A DNA stretch of 64,000 nt from Streptacidiphilus sp. PB12-B1b (GTDB lineage Bacteria > Actinomycetota > Actinomycetes > Streptomycetales > Streptomycetaceae). Positions 43,581 to 52,293 of this stretch are shown piece by piece. Positions within the stretch are counted from its first letter, which is position 1. Each line of letters starts with the position of its first letter. The stretch spans positions 6,572,001 to 6,636,000 of the forward strand of contig NZ_CP048405.1 in the NCBI RefSeq assembly GCF_014084125.1. The letters are read 5' to 3'. The notes under the pieces are model-generated. The model made no database searches, was not told the origin of the DNA, and worked only from the letters and a program-made list of their open reading frames with translations. The position numbers were made by a program, and so were the translations under genes.

Positions 43581-43874
43581 TCAGCTGCCCGCGACGATGA
43601 AGTAGATGCCCCAGGCCACTCCGCCCAGGACCACGGCGAAGCAGAGCGCGGCGAGGGCGATCCCCAGCGGGCTGCCGCCGACGATCCGCTCGTCCTGCTG
43701 GGCGGTGGCGGTCCCGGCCCGGGCCGGGGCCGGGGCCGGGCGGGGGCTGCTGTGGCCGCCGGACATGCCGAGGGCGCGCAGGCCCACGGCGAACAACGCG
43801 GGCAGGCCCGCCCCGGCGATCAGGCCGACGACGACGATCTGCCACAGGGCGTGCAGGTCGATCCAGGAGTTCAC
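43581..43874 (-). CDS. Small two-helix membrane protein of the phosphate operon
   Basis: This 97-residue protein has an N-terminal helix (LWQIVVVGLIAGAGLPALFA) and a C-terminal helix (PLGIALAALCFAVVLGGVAW). They are joined by a Pro/Ala-rich loop. It lies 37 bases after the phosphate transporter gene on the same strand, an arrangement common in Streptomyces. It could be an accessory subunit, but no known domain is visible. Confidence 0.75.
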   Translation of the reverse strand: MNSWIDLHALWQIVVVGLIAGAGLPALFAVGLRALGMSGGHSSPRPAPAPARAGTATAQQDERIVGGSPLGIALAALCFAVVLGGVAWGIYFIVAGS

Positions 43875-43911
43875 GGCTGCTCCCCCTCGGCTGCGATGGC
43901 GGTGAGGCCGG

Positions 43912-45066
43912 TCATACCGGTGTGGCCTCCTTGGCCGGAACGGGCGGGGCGACCGTGCCCGTCCATTCGGCGTTGACGTTGGAGTGGCTGACGGCGCTGG
44001 ACCGCGACTTCAGGTAGATCAGGCAGCCGACCGCGAGCAGGATCACCAGGTCGACCACGGCGCCCGCGTCGCCTCCGATGGCGTCGGCCAGCGCATAGGC
44101 GCCCGCGCCCACCAGCCCGGCGGCCGGAAGGGTGAACAGCCAGGCCGTGGCCATCCGCCCGGCGACCCCCCAGCGGACGACGGCGCCCTTCTTGGCGACG
44201 CCGGTGCCCAGGATCGAGCCGGTGGCGACGTGGGTGGTGGACAGCGAGTAGCCGAAGTGGCTGGAGAGCAGGATGACGGCGGCGGAGGAGGACTCGGCGG
44301 CCATGCCCTGCGGGGCCTCGATCTCCACCAGGCCCTTGCCGAGCGTGCGGATCACCCGCCAGCCGCCGGTGTAGGTGCCGATGCTGATCGCCAGGCCGCA
44401 GGAGAGAATCACCCAGAAGGGTGCCTTGGCGTCGGCGGGGACGCTGCCGTTGGCGATCAGCGCCAGGGTGATCACGCCCATGGTCTTCTGCGCGTCATTG
44501 GTGCCGTGGGCCAGCGAGACCATGGACGCCGAACCGATCTGGCCGATCCGGAAGCCGTGGCTCCGTGCCCCGTCGGAGACGCCCCGGCTGATCCGGTACA
44601 CCAGGTAGGTCCCGGTCGCGGCGATCAGACCGGCGATGACCGGGGACAGGCCGGCCGGGATGATCACCTTCTCGACCAGCCCGTGCCACTTCACCGCGCT
44701 GCCCCCGGCCGCGGCCAGGGTGGAGCCGACGACCCCCCCGATCAGCGCGTGCGAGGAACTGGAGGGTATGCCGAAGTACCAGGTCAGCAGGTTCCAGATG
44801 ATCCCGCCGGCAAGACCGGCGAAGACCACGGTCAGGGTCACGAGCTTGGTGTCCACCAGGCCGCTGGCGATGGTCGCAGCGACGCTCAGCGAGAGGAAGG
44901 CCCCGACCAGGTTCAGCAGGCCGGACAGGGCGACGGCAGTGCGGGGGCCGAGTGCGCCCGTTGCGATGGACGTGGCCATCGCGTTCCCGGTGTCGTGAAA
45001 ACCGTTCGTGAAGTCGAAGGCGAGAGCCGTGACGACGACAAGAACCAACAAGAAGTCGTTTCCCAC
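43912..45066 (-). CDS. pit: Low-affinity inorganic phosphate transporter (PiT)
   Basis: This 384-residue transporter has the duplicated PiT signature. GFHDTGNAMATSIATGAL is near the start and VSLAHGTNDAQKTMGVI is in the second half. Both repeats carry the Asn-Asp or His-Asp pairs that bind phosphate and cation. It moves metal-phosphate with protons across the cell membrane. Ten or more hydrophobic segments are present. No convincing PHO box was found in the 130 bases upstream. It leads a three-gene leftward operon. Confidence 0.92.
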   Translation of the reverse strand: MGNDFLLVLVVVTALAFDFTNGFHDTGNAMATSIATGALGPRTAVALSGLLNLVGAFLSLSVAATIASGLVDTKLVTLTVVFAGLAGGIIWNLLTWYFGIPSSSSHALIGGVVGSTLAAAGGSAVKWHGLVEKVIIPAGLSPVIAGLIAATGTYLVYRISRGVSDGARSHGFRIGQIGSASMVSLAHGTNDAQKTMGVITLALIANGSVPADAKAPFWVILSCGLAISIGTYTGGWRVIRTLGKGLVEIEAPQGMAAESSSAAVILLSSHFGYSLSTTHVATGSILGTGVAKKGAVVRWGVAGRMATAWLFTLPAAGLVGAGAYALADAIGGDAGAVVDLVILLAVGCLIYLKSRSSAVSHSNVNAEWTGTVAPPVPAKEATPV

Positions 45067-45196
45067 CCAGCCAGCGTCCCGAGGTCAGCGGCTGCTGTCG
45101 ACCGGTGCGGGCAACAGTTGGGCCATCTGCTCTCAAGCCGACATCCGGCGTACACCGGGAGTTGTCCGGGGGTCACCGCCCGTGGGGCCGGGGGCG

Positions 45197-45823
45197 TCAG
45201 GCGGCCTCCCGCACCCGCAGCTCGAACCAGACCGACTTGCCGTGCGACAGCAGGTCCGCACCCCAGCGCTGGGCGAGGGTGTTGACCAGTTGCAGGCCGC
45301 GCCCGCCCTCGTCGTCCACCTCGCCCATGATCAGGCAGGGCAGCGCCCGGGAGGGATCCCTCACCTCGAAGCGGACGCAGCCCTGGCGGCGCACCAGCCG
45401 CAGGCCGAAGGTGCGCCCCCCGGTGTGCCGGACCGCGTTGGCGATCAGCTCGGCGACCAGTTGGACCGCCACGTCACCATGGCCGCCCAGACCCCAGGAC
45501 TCCAGGGCGGACATGGTGAGGCGGCGGGCCCGCGCCGCCGAACCCGGTCCGGCGGATAACCGGACCTCGTCGTTGGCCGGGTCGATGAGCTGGCCGAACA
45601 GCGCCCGTTCCAGCTCCTCCGAGGAGGCACAGGACAGAGCCGCGCGCTGATCGTCCGCCGGCGGCTCGACGGTTCTCGCAGCAGCCCTGGAATCCCCTTC
45701 GACCACCGGTGGAACCGCAGGTCGGGAACCTGGTTCGGGCTCAGGCCAGGCGGTGCGGGTGGCACCGCCACCCATGGCCGGATACTGCTGCTGCATGTCG
45801 CCGCGTGCTGCCATGCCCTTCAT
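45197..45823 (-). CDS. GHKL-type ATP-binding regulatory protein (anti-sigma-like)
   Basis: This 208-residue protein has a single HATPase domain at about residues 85-205. The N box is ELIANAVRHTGGRTF and the G boxes are in DDEGGRGLQLVNTLAQRWG. These stand-alone RsbW/SpoIIAB-like kinases in Streptomyces bind sigma factors or anti-anti-sigma partners. The N-terminal 80 residues are low in complexity. No partner gene sits directly beside it. The start could also be a few codons later at one of the Met residues near the beginning. Confidence 0.8.
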   Translation of the reverse strand: MKGMAARGDMQQQYPAMGGGATRTAWPEPEPGSRPAVPPVVEGDSRAAARTVEPPADDQRAALSCASSEELERALFGQLIDPANDEVRLSAGPGSAARARRLTMSALESWGLGGHGDVAVQLVAELIANAVRHTGGRTFGLRLVRRQGCVRFEVRDPSRALPCLIMGEVDDEGGRGLQLVNTLAQRWGADLLSHGKSVWFELRVREAA

Positions 45824-45935
45824 GATGACCGCTGTTGCGTGATCACGGGAGCACTATGCGTAAAGAATCATCAGTGCTTCTGGCATATGCCCTGTTTCCC
45901 GAGGTCGCAGGATCGAGCGTCGATCAGCCGTCCGG

Positions 45936-46709
45936 TCAGCGGAACGTGGCCTTCCCCGGGCCGTCCTCGATGAAACTCCGCATACCGATTTCCCGGTCCT
46001 CGGTGGCGAACAACCCGGCGAACAACTGCCGCTCGATGGCGAGCCCGGTCTCCAGGTCGGTGTCCAGCCCCCGGTCCACCGCCTCCTTGGCGGCGCGCAG
46101 CGCGTAGGCCGGTCCGGCCGCCAGCTTCAGGGCCCAGGCGCGGGCGGTCGGGTAGACCTCCTCCGCCGGGACGACCTGGTCGGCGAGGCCGATCCGCAGC
46201 GCCTCGTCGGCGCGGACCTGGCGGCCGGTGAAGATCAGCTCCTTGGCCCGGGAGGGGCCCACCAGCCGGGACAGCCGCTGGGTGCCCCCGGCCCCGGGGA
46301 TCAGCCCGAGCAGGATCTCCGGCTGGCCGAACTTGGCATTGTCGGCGGCGATCCGGATGTCCGCGCACAGCGCCAGCTCACAGCCCCCGCCCAGGGCGTA
46401 GCCGGTGACGGCGGCCACCACCGGCTTGGGAATCCGGGCCACGGCGGTGAAGGACGCCTGCAGCGCCGCGCCCCGCTCCAGCATGTCGGTGTACGACATG
46501 CGCTGCATCTCCTTGATGTCGGCCCCGGCCGCGAACACCCGCTCGCCGCCGTACACCACCACCGCGCGGACGTCGCTGCGGGCGGCGGCCTCCTCGGCGA
46601 CCTCCTTGAGCTGGTCCTGCATGGCGACGTCCAGCGCGTTCATCGGCGGCCTGGACAGGAGGATCGTGCCGACGGCGTCCTCCACCTCGAACTCGACGAA
46701 GCGGTCCAT
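45936..46709 (-). CDS. Enoyl-CoA hydratase/isomerase family protein
   Basis: This 257-residue crotonase-fold enzyme adds water to 2-enoyl-CoA in fatty-acid breakdown. The oxyanion-hole segment [11 protein letters not shown] is present. Both catalytic Glu residues of true hydratases are kept: in [15 protein letters not shown] and in [18 protein letters not shown]. It ends in the usual [11 protein letters not shown]. Neighbours are unrelated, so it is a single-gene unit. Confidence 0.9.
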   Translation of the reverse strand: MDRFVEFEVEDAVGTILLSRPPMNALDVAMQDQLKEVAEEAAARSDVRAVVVYGGERVFAAGADIKEMQRMSYTDMLERGAALQASFTAVARIPKPVVAAVTGYALGGGCELALCADIRIAADNAKFGQPEILLGLIPGAGGTQRLSRLVGPSRAKELIFTGRQVRADEALRIGLADQVVPAEEVYPTARAWALKLAAGPAYALRAAKEAVDRGLDTDLETGLAIERQLFAGLFATEDREIGMRSFIEDGPGKATFR

Positions 46710-46825
46710 GACGATCTCCTAGGGGTGGGGGCGGACGGTGATGTGAACGCATGCTAACGGGCCGCGCCGACCCGCCGACACACCGCCGACCGCCCCGCCC
46801 CTCGGGCGGCGCCCGGGCCCGGCCC

Positions 46826-48220
46826 TCAGCCGGCCCCCGCCGTCCACTCGGCCCAGGACAGGTTCCAACCGTTCAGCCCGTTGTCCGGCCGGACCGGGGC
46901 GGAGGGCGAGCCGACGACCGTGACCACGTCGCCGACCAGGGAGTTGTCGTAGAACCAGGCGGCCGGGGTGGACGGGTCGCTGCCGCCCTCGACGTCGTGC
47001 AGGCCGATGCAGCCGTGGCTGGTGTTGGCGCTGCCGAACGTCGACACCGGCCGCCAGTAGTTGCCGTGGACGAAGGTCCCCGAGGTGGTCAGCCGCATGG
47101 CGTGCGGGACGTCCGGGATGTCGTAGGCGTCGCCGAGGCCGACCGTCTCGGCGTTCATGTCGATGCTCGGGTACTTCTGCGAGATCACCATGATGCCGTT
47201 CCAGGTCTCGTCCCCGGGCTGGCCGAGCGTGGCCGGGAGGGTGCGGTAGACCGCGCCGTCGCGGTAGACGGTGAGCCGGTGGGTGGTGTTGTCGGCGACG
47301 CTGGTCTGGTTGCGGCCGATGCTGAAGGGGACGTCCTTCTCCTGGGTGTCGTAGACCCCGGGCGAGGTCTGAGTGCCGTCCAGGCCCAGGTGCAGCGTGA
47401 CCCGGGTACCCGCCGCCCAGTACGCCTGCGGGCGGAAGTCGATGCGGCTGCTGCCGAACCAGTGGCCCGCCACCGGGACGCCCGGGTCGGCGGTGACGGT
47501 TATGGCCCGCTGCACCGCGGCCCGGTCGGCGGCGGCCACCGGGCGCAGGAAGGTGATCGACACCTCCATGCCGACGCCGTAGACGGCCCCCGGGGAGACG
47601 TTGAAGACCCCGGCATTGGCCGTACGCGGGGTCAGCGTGGTGAACGTCGAGGTGCGGGTGGTGCTGCGGCCCCGGGCGTCCACCGCCGTGGCGGAGACCG
47701 TGTAGCGGGTGCCGGTGCGCAGCGCGCCGCTCGGCGTCCAGGAGCTGCCGTCGGCGGCGAGCGAGCCTGCCGCCCGGGCCCCCTCGGCATCGGTGACGGT
47801 GACCGAGGTCAGCCGGCCGGAGCCGACCCGGACCGTCAGGGCCCCGGTGGTGCCCACATCGGCCGCGCCGCTTCTGGGCAGGATGGTCAGCGCGGCGGCC
47901 GAGACCGTGGACGCGGGCGCGGGCACCGACCGCGCCGCCGAACCCGTGCCGGGACTGGAGCCGGAGCCGGAGCCGCCGGCCGCGTCGCTGGAGGGGTGCG
48001 CGGCCGCGCCCCCGGCGCAGGCCGAGGCCAGCAGTAACACCGCCCCGGCAGCCGCCGCCGTCCACCCCGCGCGGAACCGGCCGCCCCGGCGGCGCACCCC
48101 ACCGCCGGGCCGCAGCCCTGCCGTACCGTCAGAACCCCTGCCGTCGAAAACCCTGCTGGCAGAACCCCTGCCGTCGGAAACGGCTTCGTCCAAGGCGCAG
48201 CGCGCCCGTGTCAGCTTCAA
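46826..48220 (-). CDS. Lipoprotein L,D-transpeptidase with Ig-like domains
   Basis: This protein makes 3-3 crosslinks in peptidoglycan. A lipoprotein signal AGAVLLLASAC leads to a small-residue linker. Two Ig-like domains follow (about 110-300). The YkuD catalytic domain is last, with FVHGNYW and the active Cys in NTSHGCIGLHDVEGG. Start choice is uncertain. TTG 48220 has a strong GGGAGGGGAGAG site, giving 464 residues with a long N-region. GTG 48097 gives a signal of normal length but lacks a ribosome site. The extra stretch carries a 10-codon in-frame repeat (DGRGS twice). It is divergent from glgX. Confidence 0.85.
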   Translation of the reverse strand: MKLTRARCALDEAVSDGRGSASRVFDGRGSDGTAGLRPGGGVRRRGGRFRAGWTAAAAGAVLLLASACAGGAAAHPSSDAAGGSGSGSSPGTGSAARSVPAPASTVSAAALTILPRSGAADVGTTGALTVRVGSGRLTSVTVTDAEGARAAGSLAADGSSWTPSGALRTGTRYTVSATAVDARGRSTTRTSTFTTLTPRTANAGVFNVSPGAVYGVGMEVSITFLRPVAAADRAAVQRAITVTADPGVPVAGHWFGSSRIDFRPQAYWAAGTRVTLHLGLDGTQTSPGVYDTQEKDVPFSIGRNQTSVADNTTHRLTVYRDGAVYRTLPATLGQPGDETWNGIMVISQKYPSIDMNAETVGLGDAYDIPDVPHAMRLTTSGTFVHGNYWRPVSTFGSANTSHGCIGLHDVEGGSDPSTPAAWFYDNSLVGDVVTVVGSPSAPVRPDNGLNGWNLSWAEWTAGAG

Positions 48221-48544
48221 CCGACTCTCCCCTCCCGAAGCGTGCACCCTCTTCAACGCTCCGCGCCCCCGAAACGCTGCATCGCCCGATGCGCGTTCGG
48301 CGTGTCGCACGCGGTGGAACCGGGCGAGCCTAGCCGCGCCGCCCGGCCGATCCCCTCGGGATCCGGCAGCGTCCCACGAACGGGTGGCGGCAGCCGTCCC
48401 CCAGCCGGGCCCGGACACGGCCGGGACACCTCGGCGACACCTCCGGGACAGGAACATCACCCCTGCTACGTGACTTTCGTACCAGGGGAGGGAACGTACA
48501 TTCCAGTCGGGGAACGGGACTCCCCGCGGCGGGGAGGTACGGCG
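48221..48544. other. Divergent intergenic region between the L,D-transpeptidase and glgX
   Basis: About 320 bases; no gene is supported here. The sequence near 48460-48500 is less G/C-rich and is the likely place for the glgX promoter, but no clear -10/-35 pair stands out. A GTG in frame with glgX at 48470 might lengthen that protein but lacks a good site. Confidence 0.4.
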
Positions 48545-50992
48545 ATGGCTGCTTGGCAGGGGGCGGAGCCCGACGGGGAGGGCCGCCGCGCGGACGCCCC
48601 GGAGCCCGACCCGGCACGGCCGGGGCCCGGTCGGCCGGACGGGCCCGGCCCGGCCGATCCGAGGCGCGGCCCGCGCGACCGCAGCGGGCTGCACCTGGTC
48701 CCGGCGGCGGATCCGCTGCCCGAGGACGACCCGGACGCACGCTCCGGCCCCGCCCTGGACCCGGTCCCCGGCCTCGACCCCGGCCTGGCCCCCGGCGTGC
48801 CCGGCGCCCCGGCCGTGCGCCCCGCACCGGCGCCGCCGGTCTGGCCGGGCAGCTGGCAGCCGCTGGGCGCGCGCTTCCACCTCGGCCCGGACGGCCGCCC
48901 GGGCACCAACTTCGCGCTGTGGGCGGCGGGCGCGGAGGCCGTCGAGCTGTGCCTGTTCGACGAGGACGGCCAGGAGAGCCGCCATCCGCTGGCGGAGCAG
49001 CACTTCCAGACCTGGCACGGCCACCTGCCGGGCGTGCTGCCCGGGCAGCGCTACGGCTTCCGGGTGCACGGCCGCTGGGATCCGTGGACCGGCGCGCGCT
49101 GGAACCCGGCCAAGCTGCTGCTCGACCCGTACGCCCGGGCCGTGGACGGCGGCTTCGTCCTGCACGACGCGGCCTACGGGCACGTCCGGGGCTGGCCGGA
49201 GCGGGACGTCGCCGACACCGTCCGCGACAACCGCGACTCCGCCCCGTACGCGCCCAAGGCGGTGGTGGTGCACGACGAGGACGACTGGTCCGACGACCGG
49301 CGGCCGAAGACCCCGTGGGCCGACACCGTCCTGTACGAGCTGCACGTCAAGGGCTTCACCAGACGGATGCCCGGCGTGCCCGAGCAGCTCCGGGGCACCT
49401 ACGCCGGGCTGGCGCACCCGGCCGCCGTGGCCCACCTGGTCCGGCTGGGGGTGACCGCGGTGGAGCTGCTGCCGGTGCACCAGTTCGCCGACGAGGAGCA
49501 CCTGCAGCAGCGGGGCCTGTCGAACTACTGGGGCTACAACACCATCGCCTTCTTCGCCCCGCACGGCGGCTACGCCGCCACCGGCACCCGGGGCCAGCAG
49601 GTCACCGAGTTCAAGCAGATGGTGCGGGCGCTGCACGCGGCCGGGATCGAGGTCATCCTGGACGTGGTCTACAACCACACCGCCGAGGGCGGCGAGTGCG
49701 GGCCGACGCTGTCGCTGCGCGGCATCGACAACGCCGGCTACTACCGGCTGCAGCCGCACAACCGGCGCGCCTACGCCGACTACACCGGCTGCGGCAACAC
49801 CCTGGACACCACCCAGCCGCAGGTGCTGCGGCTGGTCCTGGACTCGCTGCGGTACTGGGTCAGCGAGATGGGCGTGGACGGCTTCCGGTTCGACCTGGCG
49901 GCGGCCCTGGCCCGCTCCCCGCACGAGGTGTCCATGGTCTCGCCGTTCCTGTCGGCGGTCTCCCAGGACCCGCTGCTGAGCCGGGTCAAGCTGATCGCCG
50001 AGCCCTGGGACGTGGGCCTCGGCGGCTACCAGGTCGGCAACTTCCCGCCGCTGTGGACCGAGTGGAACGACCGCTACCGGGACACCGTCCGGGACTTCTG
50101 GCGCGGCGCCAAACCGGACGTGCGGGAGCTCGGCGACCGGCTGGCGGGCTCCTCCGACCTGTACCGGCGCGGCGGGCGGCGGCCCTACGCGTCGGTCAAC
50201 TTCGTCACCGCGCACGACGGCTTCACCCTGCGCGACCTGGTCTCCTACAACTCCAAGCACAACGAGGACAACGGCGAGGACAACCGGGACGGCAGCAACG
50301 ACAACCGCTCCTGGAACTGCGGCGCCGAGGGCGAGACCGACTCCGCGCCGGTGAACGCGCTGCGGCGGCGGCAGCTGCGCAACCTGACCGCGACCCTGCT
50401 GCTCTCCACCGGCGTGCCGATGCTGGTCGCGGGCGACGAGATGGGCCGCACCCAGGGCGGCAACAACAACGCGTACTGCCAGGACAACCAGGTCGGCTGG
50501 ATCGACTGGTCGCTGCGGGACGACCCGCGCTGGCGCTCGCTGCTCCAGCTGACCGCGCGGCTGATCCGGCTCCGCCGCGAGCACCCGGTGCTGCGCCAGC
50601 GCGCGTTCTTCTCCGGCCGCCCGGTCCACCCCGGCGGCGGCCTGCGCGACCTGGCCTGGTTCAACGCGCGCGGCCGGGAGATGACCGAGGCCGACTGGTA
50701 CGCCCCGGGCGCGACCCTGGGCATGTTCCTGTCCGGCAAGGAGATGTCGGAACGCGATCCGATGGGGCGCGAGCTGAGCGACGAGAGCTTCCTGCTGGTG
50801 CTGCACGCGCACCACCGCTCCACCCGCTTCGTGCTGCCCGGCAGCCCCTGGGCACAGGAGTACGAGACGGTCGTGGACACCGCCCTGGAGGACCAGAGCC
50901 GAGCCCCGGGGACCCGCTCCCCCGCAGGCCAGGCCGTCACCGTGGCCGGCCGTTCGCTGCTGCTGCTGCGCGCCTGCGACGGGCCGGGGTGA
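48545..50992 (+). CDS. glgX: Glycogen debranching enzyme GlgX
   Basis: This 815-residue GH13 enzyme hydrolyses alpha-1,6 branches of glycogen trimmed by phosphorylase. A Pro-rich 90-residue extension precedes the CBM48 domain (WQPLGARFHLGPDG, NFALWAAGAEAVELCLFDEDG). The catalytic triad is Asp450 (GFRFDLAAAL), Glu486 (LIAEPWD) and Asp558 (VTAHDG), and region I is VVYNHTAEG. The N-terminal extension is unusual for GlgX but common in Streptomyces. The glucan phosphorylase that supplies its substrate is at the end of the window. ATG 48545 has GGGGAGG upstream. Confidence 0.93.
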   Translation: MAAWQGAEPDGEGRRADAPEPDPARPGPGRPDGPGPADPRRGPRDRSGLHLVPAADPLPEDDPDARSGPALDPVPGLDPGLAPGVPGAPAVRPAPAPPVWPGSWQPLGARFHLGPDGRPGTNFALWAAGAEAVELCLFDEDGQESRHPLAEQHFQTWHGHLPGVLPGQRYGFRVHGRWDPWTGARWNPAKLLLDPYARAVDGGFVLHDAAYGHVRGWPERDVADTVRDNRDSAPYAPKAVVVHDEDDWSDDRRPKTPWADTVLYELHVKGFTRRMPGVPEQLRGTYAGLAHPAAVAHLVRLGVTAVELLPVHQFADEEHLQQRGLSNYWGYNTIAFFAPHGGYAATGTRGQQVTEFKQMVRALHAAGIEVILDVVYNHTAEGGECGPTLSLRGIDNAGYYRLQPHNRRAYADYTGCGNTLDTTQPQVLRLVLDSLRYWVSEMGVDGFRFDLAAALARSPHEVSMVSPFLSAVSQDPLLSRVKLIAEPWDVGLGGYQVGNFPPLWTEWNDRYRDTVRDFWRGAKPDVRELGDRLAGSSDLYRRGGRRPYASVNFVTAHDGFTLRDLVSYNSKHNEDNGEDNRDGSNDNRSWNCGAEGETDSAPVNALRRRQLRNLTATLLLSTGVPMLVAGDEMGRTQGGNNNAYCQDNQVGWIDWSLRDDPRWRSLLQLTARLIRLRREHPVLRQRAFFSGRPVHPGGGLRDLAWFNARGREMTEADWYAPGATLGMFLSGKEMSERDPMGRELSDESFLLVLHAHHRSTRFVLPGSPWAQEYETVVDTALEDQSRAPGTRSPAGQAVTVAGRSLLLLRACDGPG

Positions 50993-51052
50993 GCCGCGGG
51001 CCGGATGCCGGCCCGGCGTGAACTTTCCGCGAGGGTGGTGCGTACTGGAGGC

Positions 51053-51574
51053 GTGGACCAGTCACCGGCGCACGACGCGGAGTTCGTGCGGACCCTCTAC
51101 GCACGGTACGGACGCTCCGTGCTCGGGCGGGTGCTGCGCCTGGTCAACGGGGACTACCAGCGGTCGGAGGACATCGTGCAGGAGACCTTCCTGCGCGCCT
51201 GGCAGCACCGGGACTCGCTGGACGCCGACCGGGCCGGGCCCTGGCTGCACACCGTCGCGCACAACCTGGTGGTGTCCTCCTACCGCCGGGCGCAGGCCAG
51301 GCCGCCGGAGGCGCCGCTGCCGGACGACGGCCTGCCGGACGGCAGCGAGGCGGAGCTGGACCGGATGCTGGAGCGCTGGCAGCTGGTGGAGGCGATGCGG
51401 GTGCTCCGCCCGGAGCACCGCGAGGCGCTGATCGAGGTGTACTACCTGCGGCGTACCGTCGCGGAGACCGCGGAGCACCTGGGCGTGCCCCCGGGCACGG
51501 TGAAATCCCGCTGCTACTACGGCCTGCGGGCACTGCGCAACGTTCTCGAGGAGAAAGGGGTGACATCCCCATGA
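51053..51574 (+). CDS. ECF-type sigma factor
   Basis: This protein of 173 residues has sigma region 2 (EFVRTLYARYGRSVLGRVLR, EDIVQETFLRAWQHR) and region 4 (RPEHREALIEVYYLRRTVAE and the HTH VPPGTVKSRCYYGLRALRN). The start at GTG 51053 aligns with the typical VDQSPAHDAEFVR start of this group; an ATG lies at 51005 without a site. Its stop overlaps the start of the zinc-finger anti-sigma gene by 4 bases, so the pair is a classic envelope- or redox-responsive module. Target promoters are not known. Confidence 0.88.
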   Translation: MDQSPAHDAEFVRTLYARYGRSVLGRVLRLVNGDYQRSEDIVQETFLRAWQHRDSLDADRAGPWLHTVAHNLVVSSYRRAQARPPEAPLPDDGLPDGSEAELDRMLERWQLVEAMRVLRPEHREALIEVYYLRRTVAETAEHLGVPPGTVKSRCYYGLRALRNVLEEKGVTSP

Positions 51575-52278
51575 CGACACCGTGCCGGGAGAGTGTGGCG
51601 CTGGGCGCCTACCTGCTCGGGGCCCTGGACCCCGAGGAGCGCAGGGCGGTGCAGGTGCACCTCGCCGACTGCCCGCACTGCCGCGCGGAGCTGCTGGAGC
51701 TGGCCCCGCTGCCGGGGCTGCTGCGGCACACCGCCTTCGAGGAGCTGCCGGAGAGCGCGGCCGCCGCCGAGTCGCTCAGCCCCGTCCGTGCGGAGCCCCG
51801 GGACGAGCAGCCGGTCCGGCAGCGGGCCGAGCCGCTCCCCGCCGACCCGGCGCCGCTGCGGCACCGCAGGCCGGGCCGGGGCCGCCTGGTCGCCGCGGGG
51901 CTCGGGCTGGCGGCGGCCGTCGCCGGGGTGGCGGTGTACGCCGCGGTCGCCCGGGACCAGTCGCCCGGCCGGGCGGTGGCCGCTGCGACCTGGCACGCCA
52001 CCGACTCGGCCACGCACGTGTCGGCGACGGCCGCGGTGACCCCGGAGGTGTGGGGCACCCAGTTCCAGCTGAAGCTGACCGGGCTGCCGTCCGGCATCAC
52101 CTGCCGGCTGGTGGTGCACGGCAGCGACGGGCGCAGCGAGACGGCGGGGACCTGGGGCTCCGGCTACTCGGCCTCGGCCTCGGTCCCCGCGTCCACCTCG
52201 ATCAGCCCCTCGCAGATCACCGATCTGGACATCGTCTCGGGGACCGGCACGGTGCTGGTGCAGGTGCCGCCGGGCTGA
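51571..52278 (+). CDS. Zinc-finger anti-sigma factor (membrane)
   Basis: This 235-residue anti-sigma factor has the zinc-binding ASD motif H30-x3-C34-x2-C37 (QVHLADCPHCRAE). A flexible linker, one transmembrane helix at about 108-130 (RLVAAGLGLAAAVAGVAVYA) and an extracytoplasmic beta domain follow. In RskA-type proteins the cytoplasmic part holds the sigma factor until proteolysis. It is co-translated with the sigma gene at 51053. The outside domain has no known sensor motif. Confidence 0.88.
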   Translation: MTTPCRESVALGAYLLGALDPEERRAVQVHLADCPHCRAELLELAPLPGLLRHTAFEELPESAAAAESLSPVRAEPRDEQPVRQRAEPLPADPAPLRHRRPGRGRLVAAGLGLAAAVAGVAVYAAVARDQSPGRAVAAATWHATDSATHVSATAAVTPEVWGTQFQLKLTGLPSGITCRLVVHGSDGRSETAGTWGSGYSASASVPASTSISPSQITDLDIVSGTGTVLVQVPPG

Positions 52279-52293
52279 GCCCGGCGGGCGCGG

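Noticed and set aside
45067-45196. PHO box upstream of the phosphate transporter
   Set aside because: Only one weak half-match on the opposite strand was found. Paired 11-base repeats are needed.
46826-50815. Very long leftward open frame of 1,329 codons
   Set aside because: Only the first-read part to about 48220 is the L,D-transpeptidase. The rest lies opposite glgX, whose catalytic motifs are intact, and has no domain of its own.
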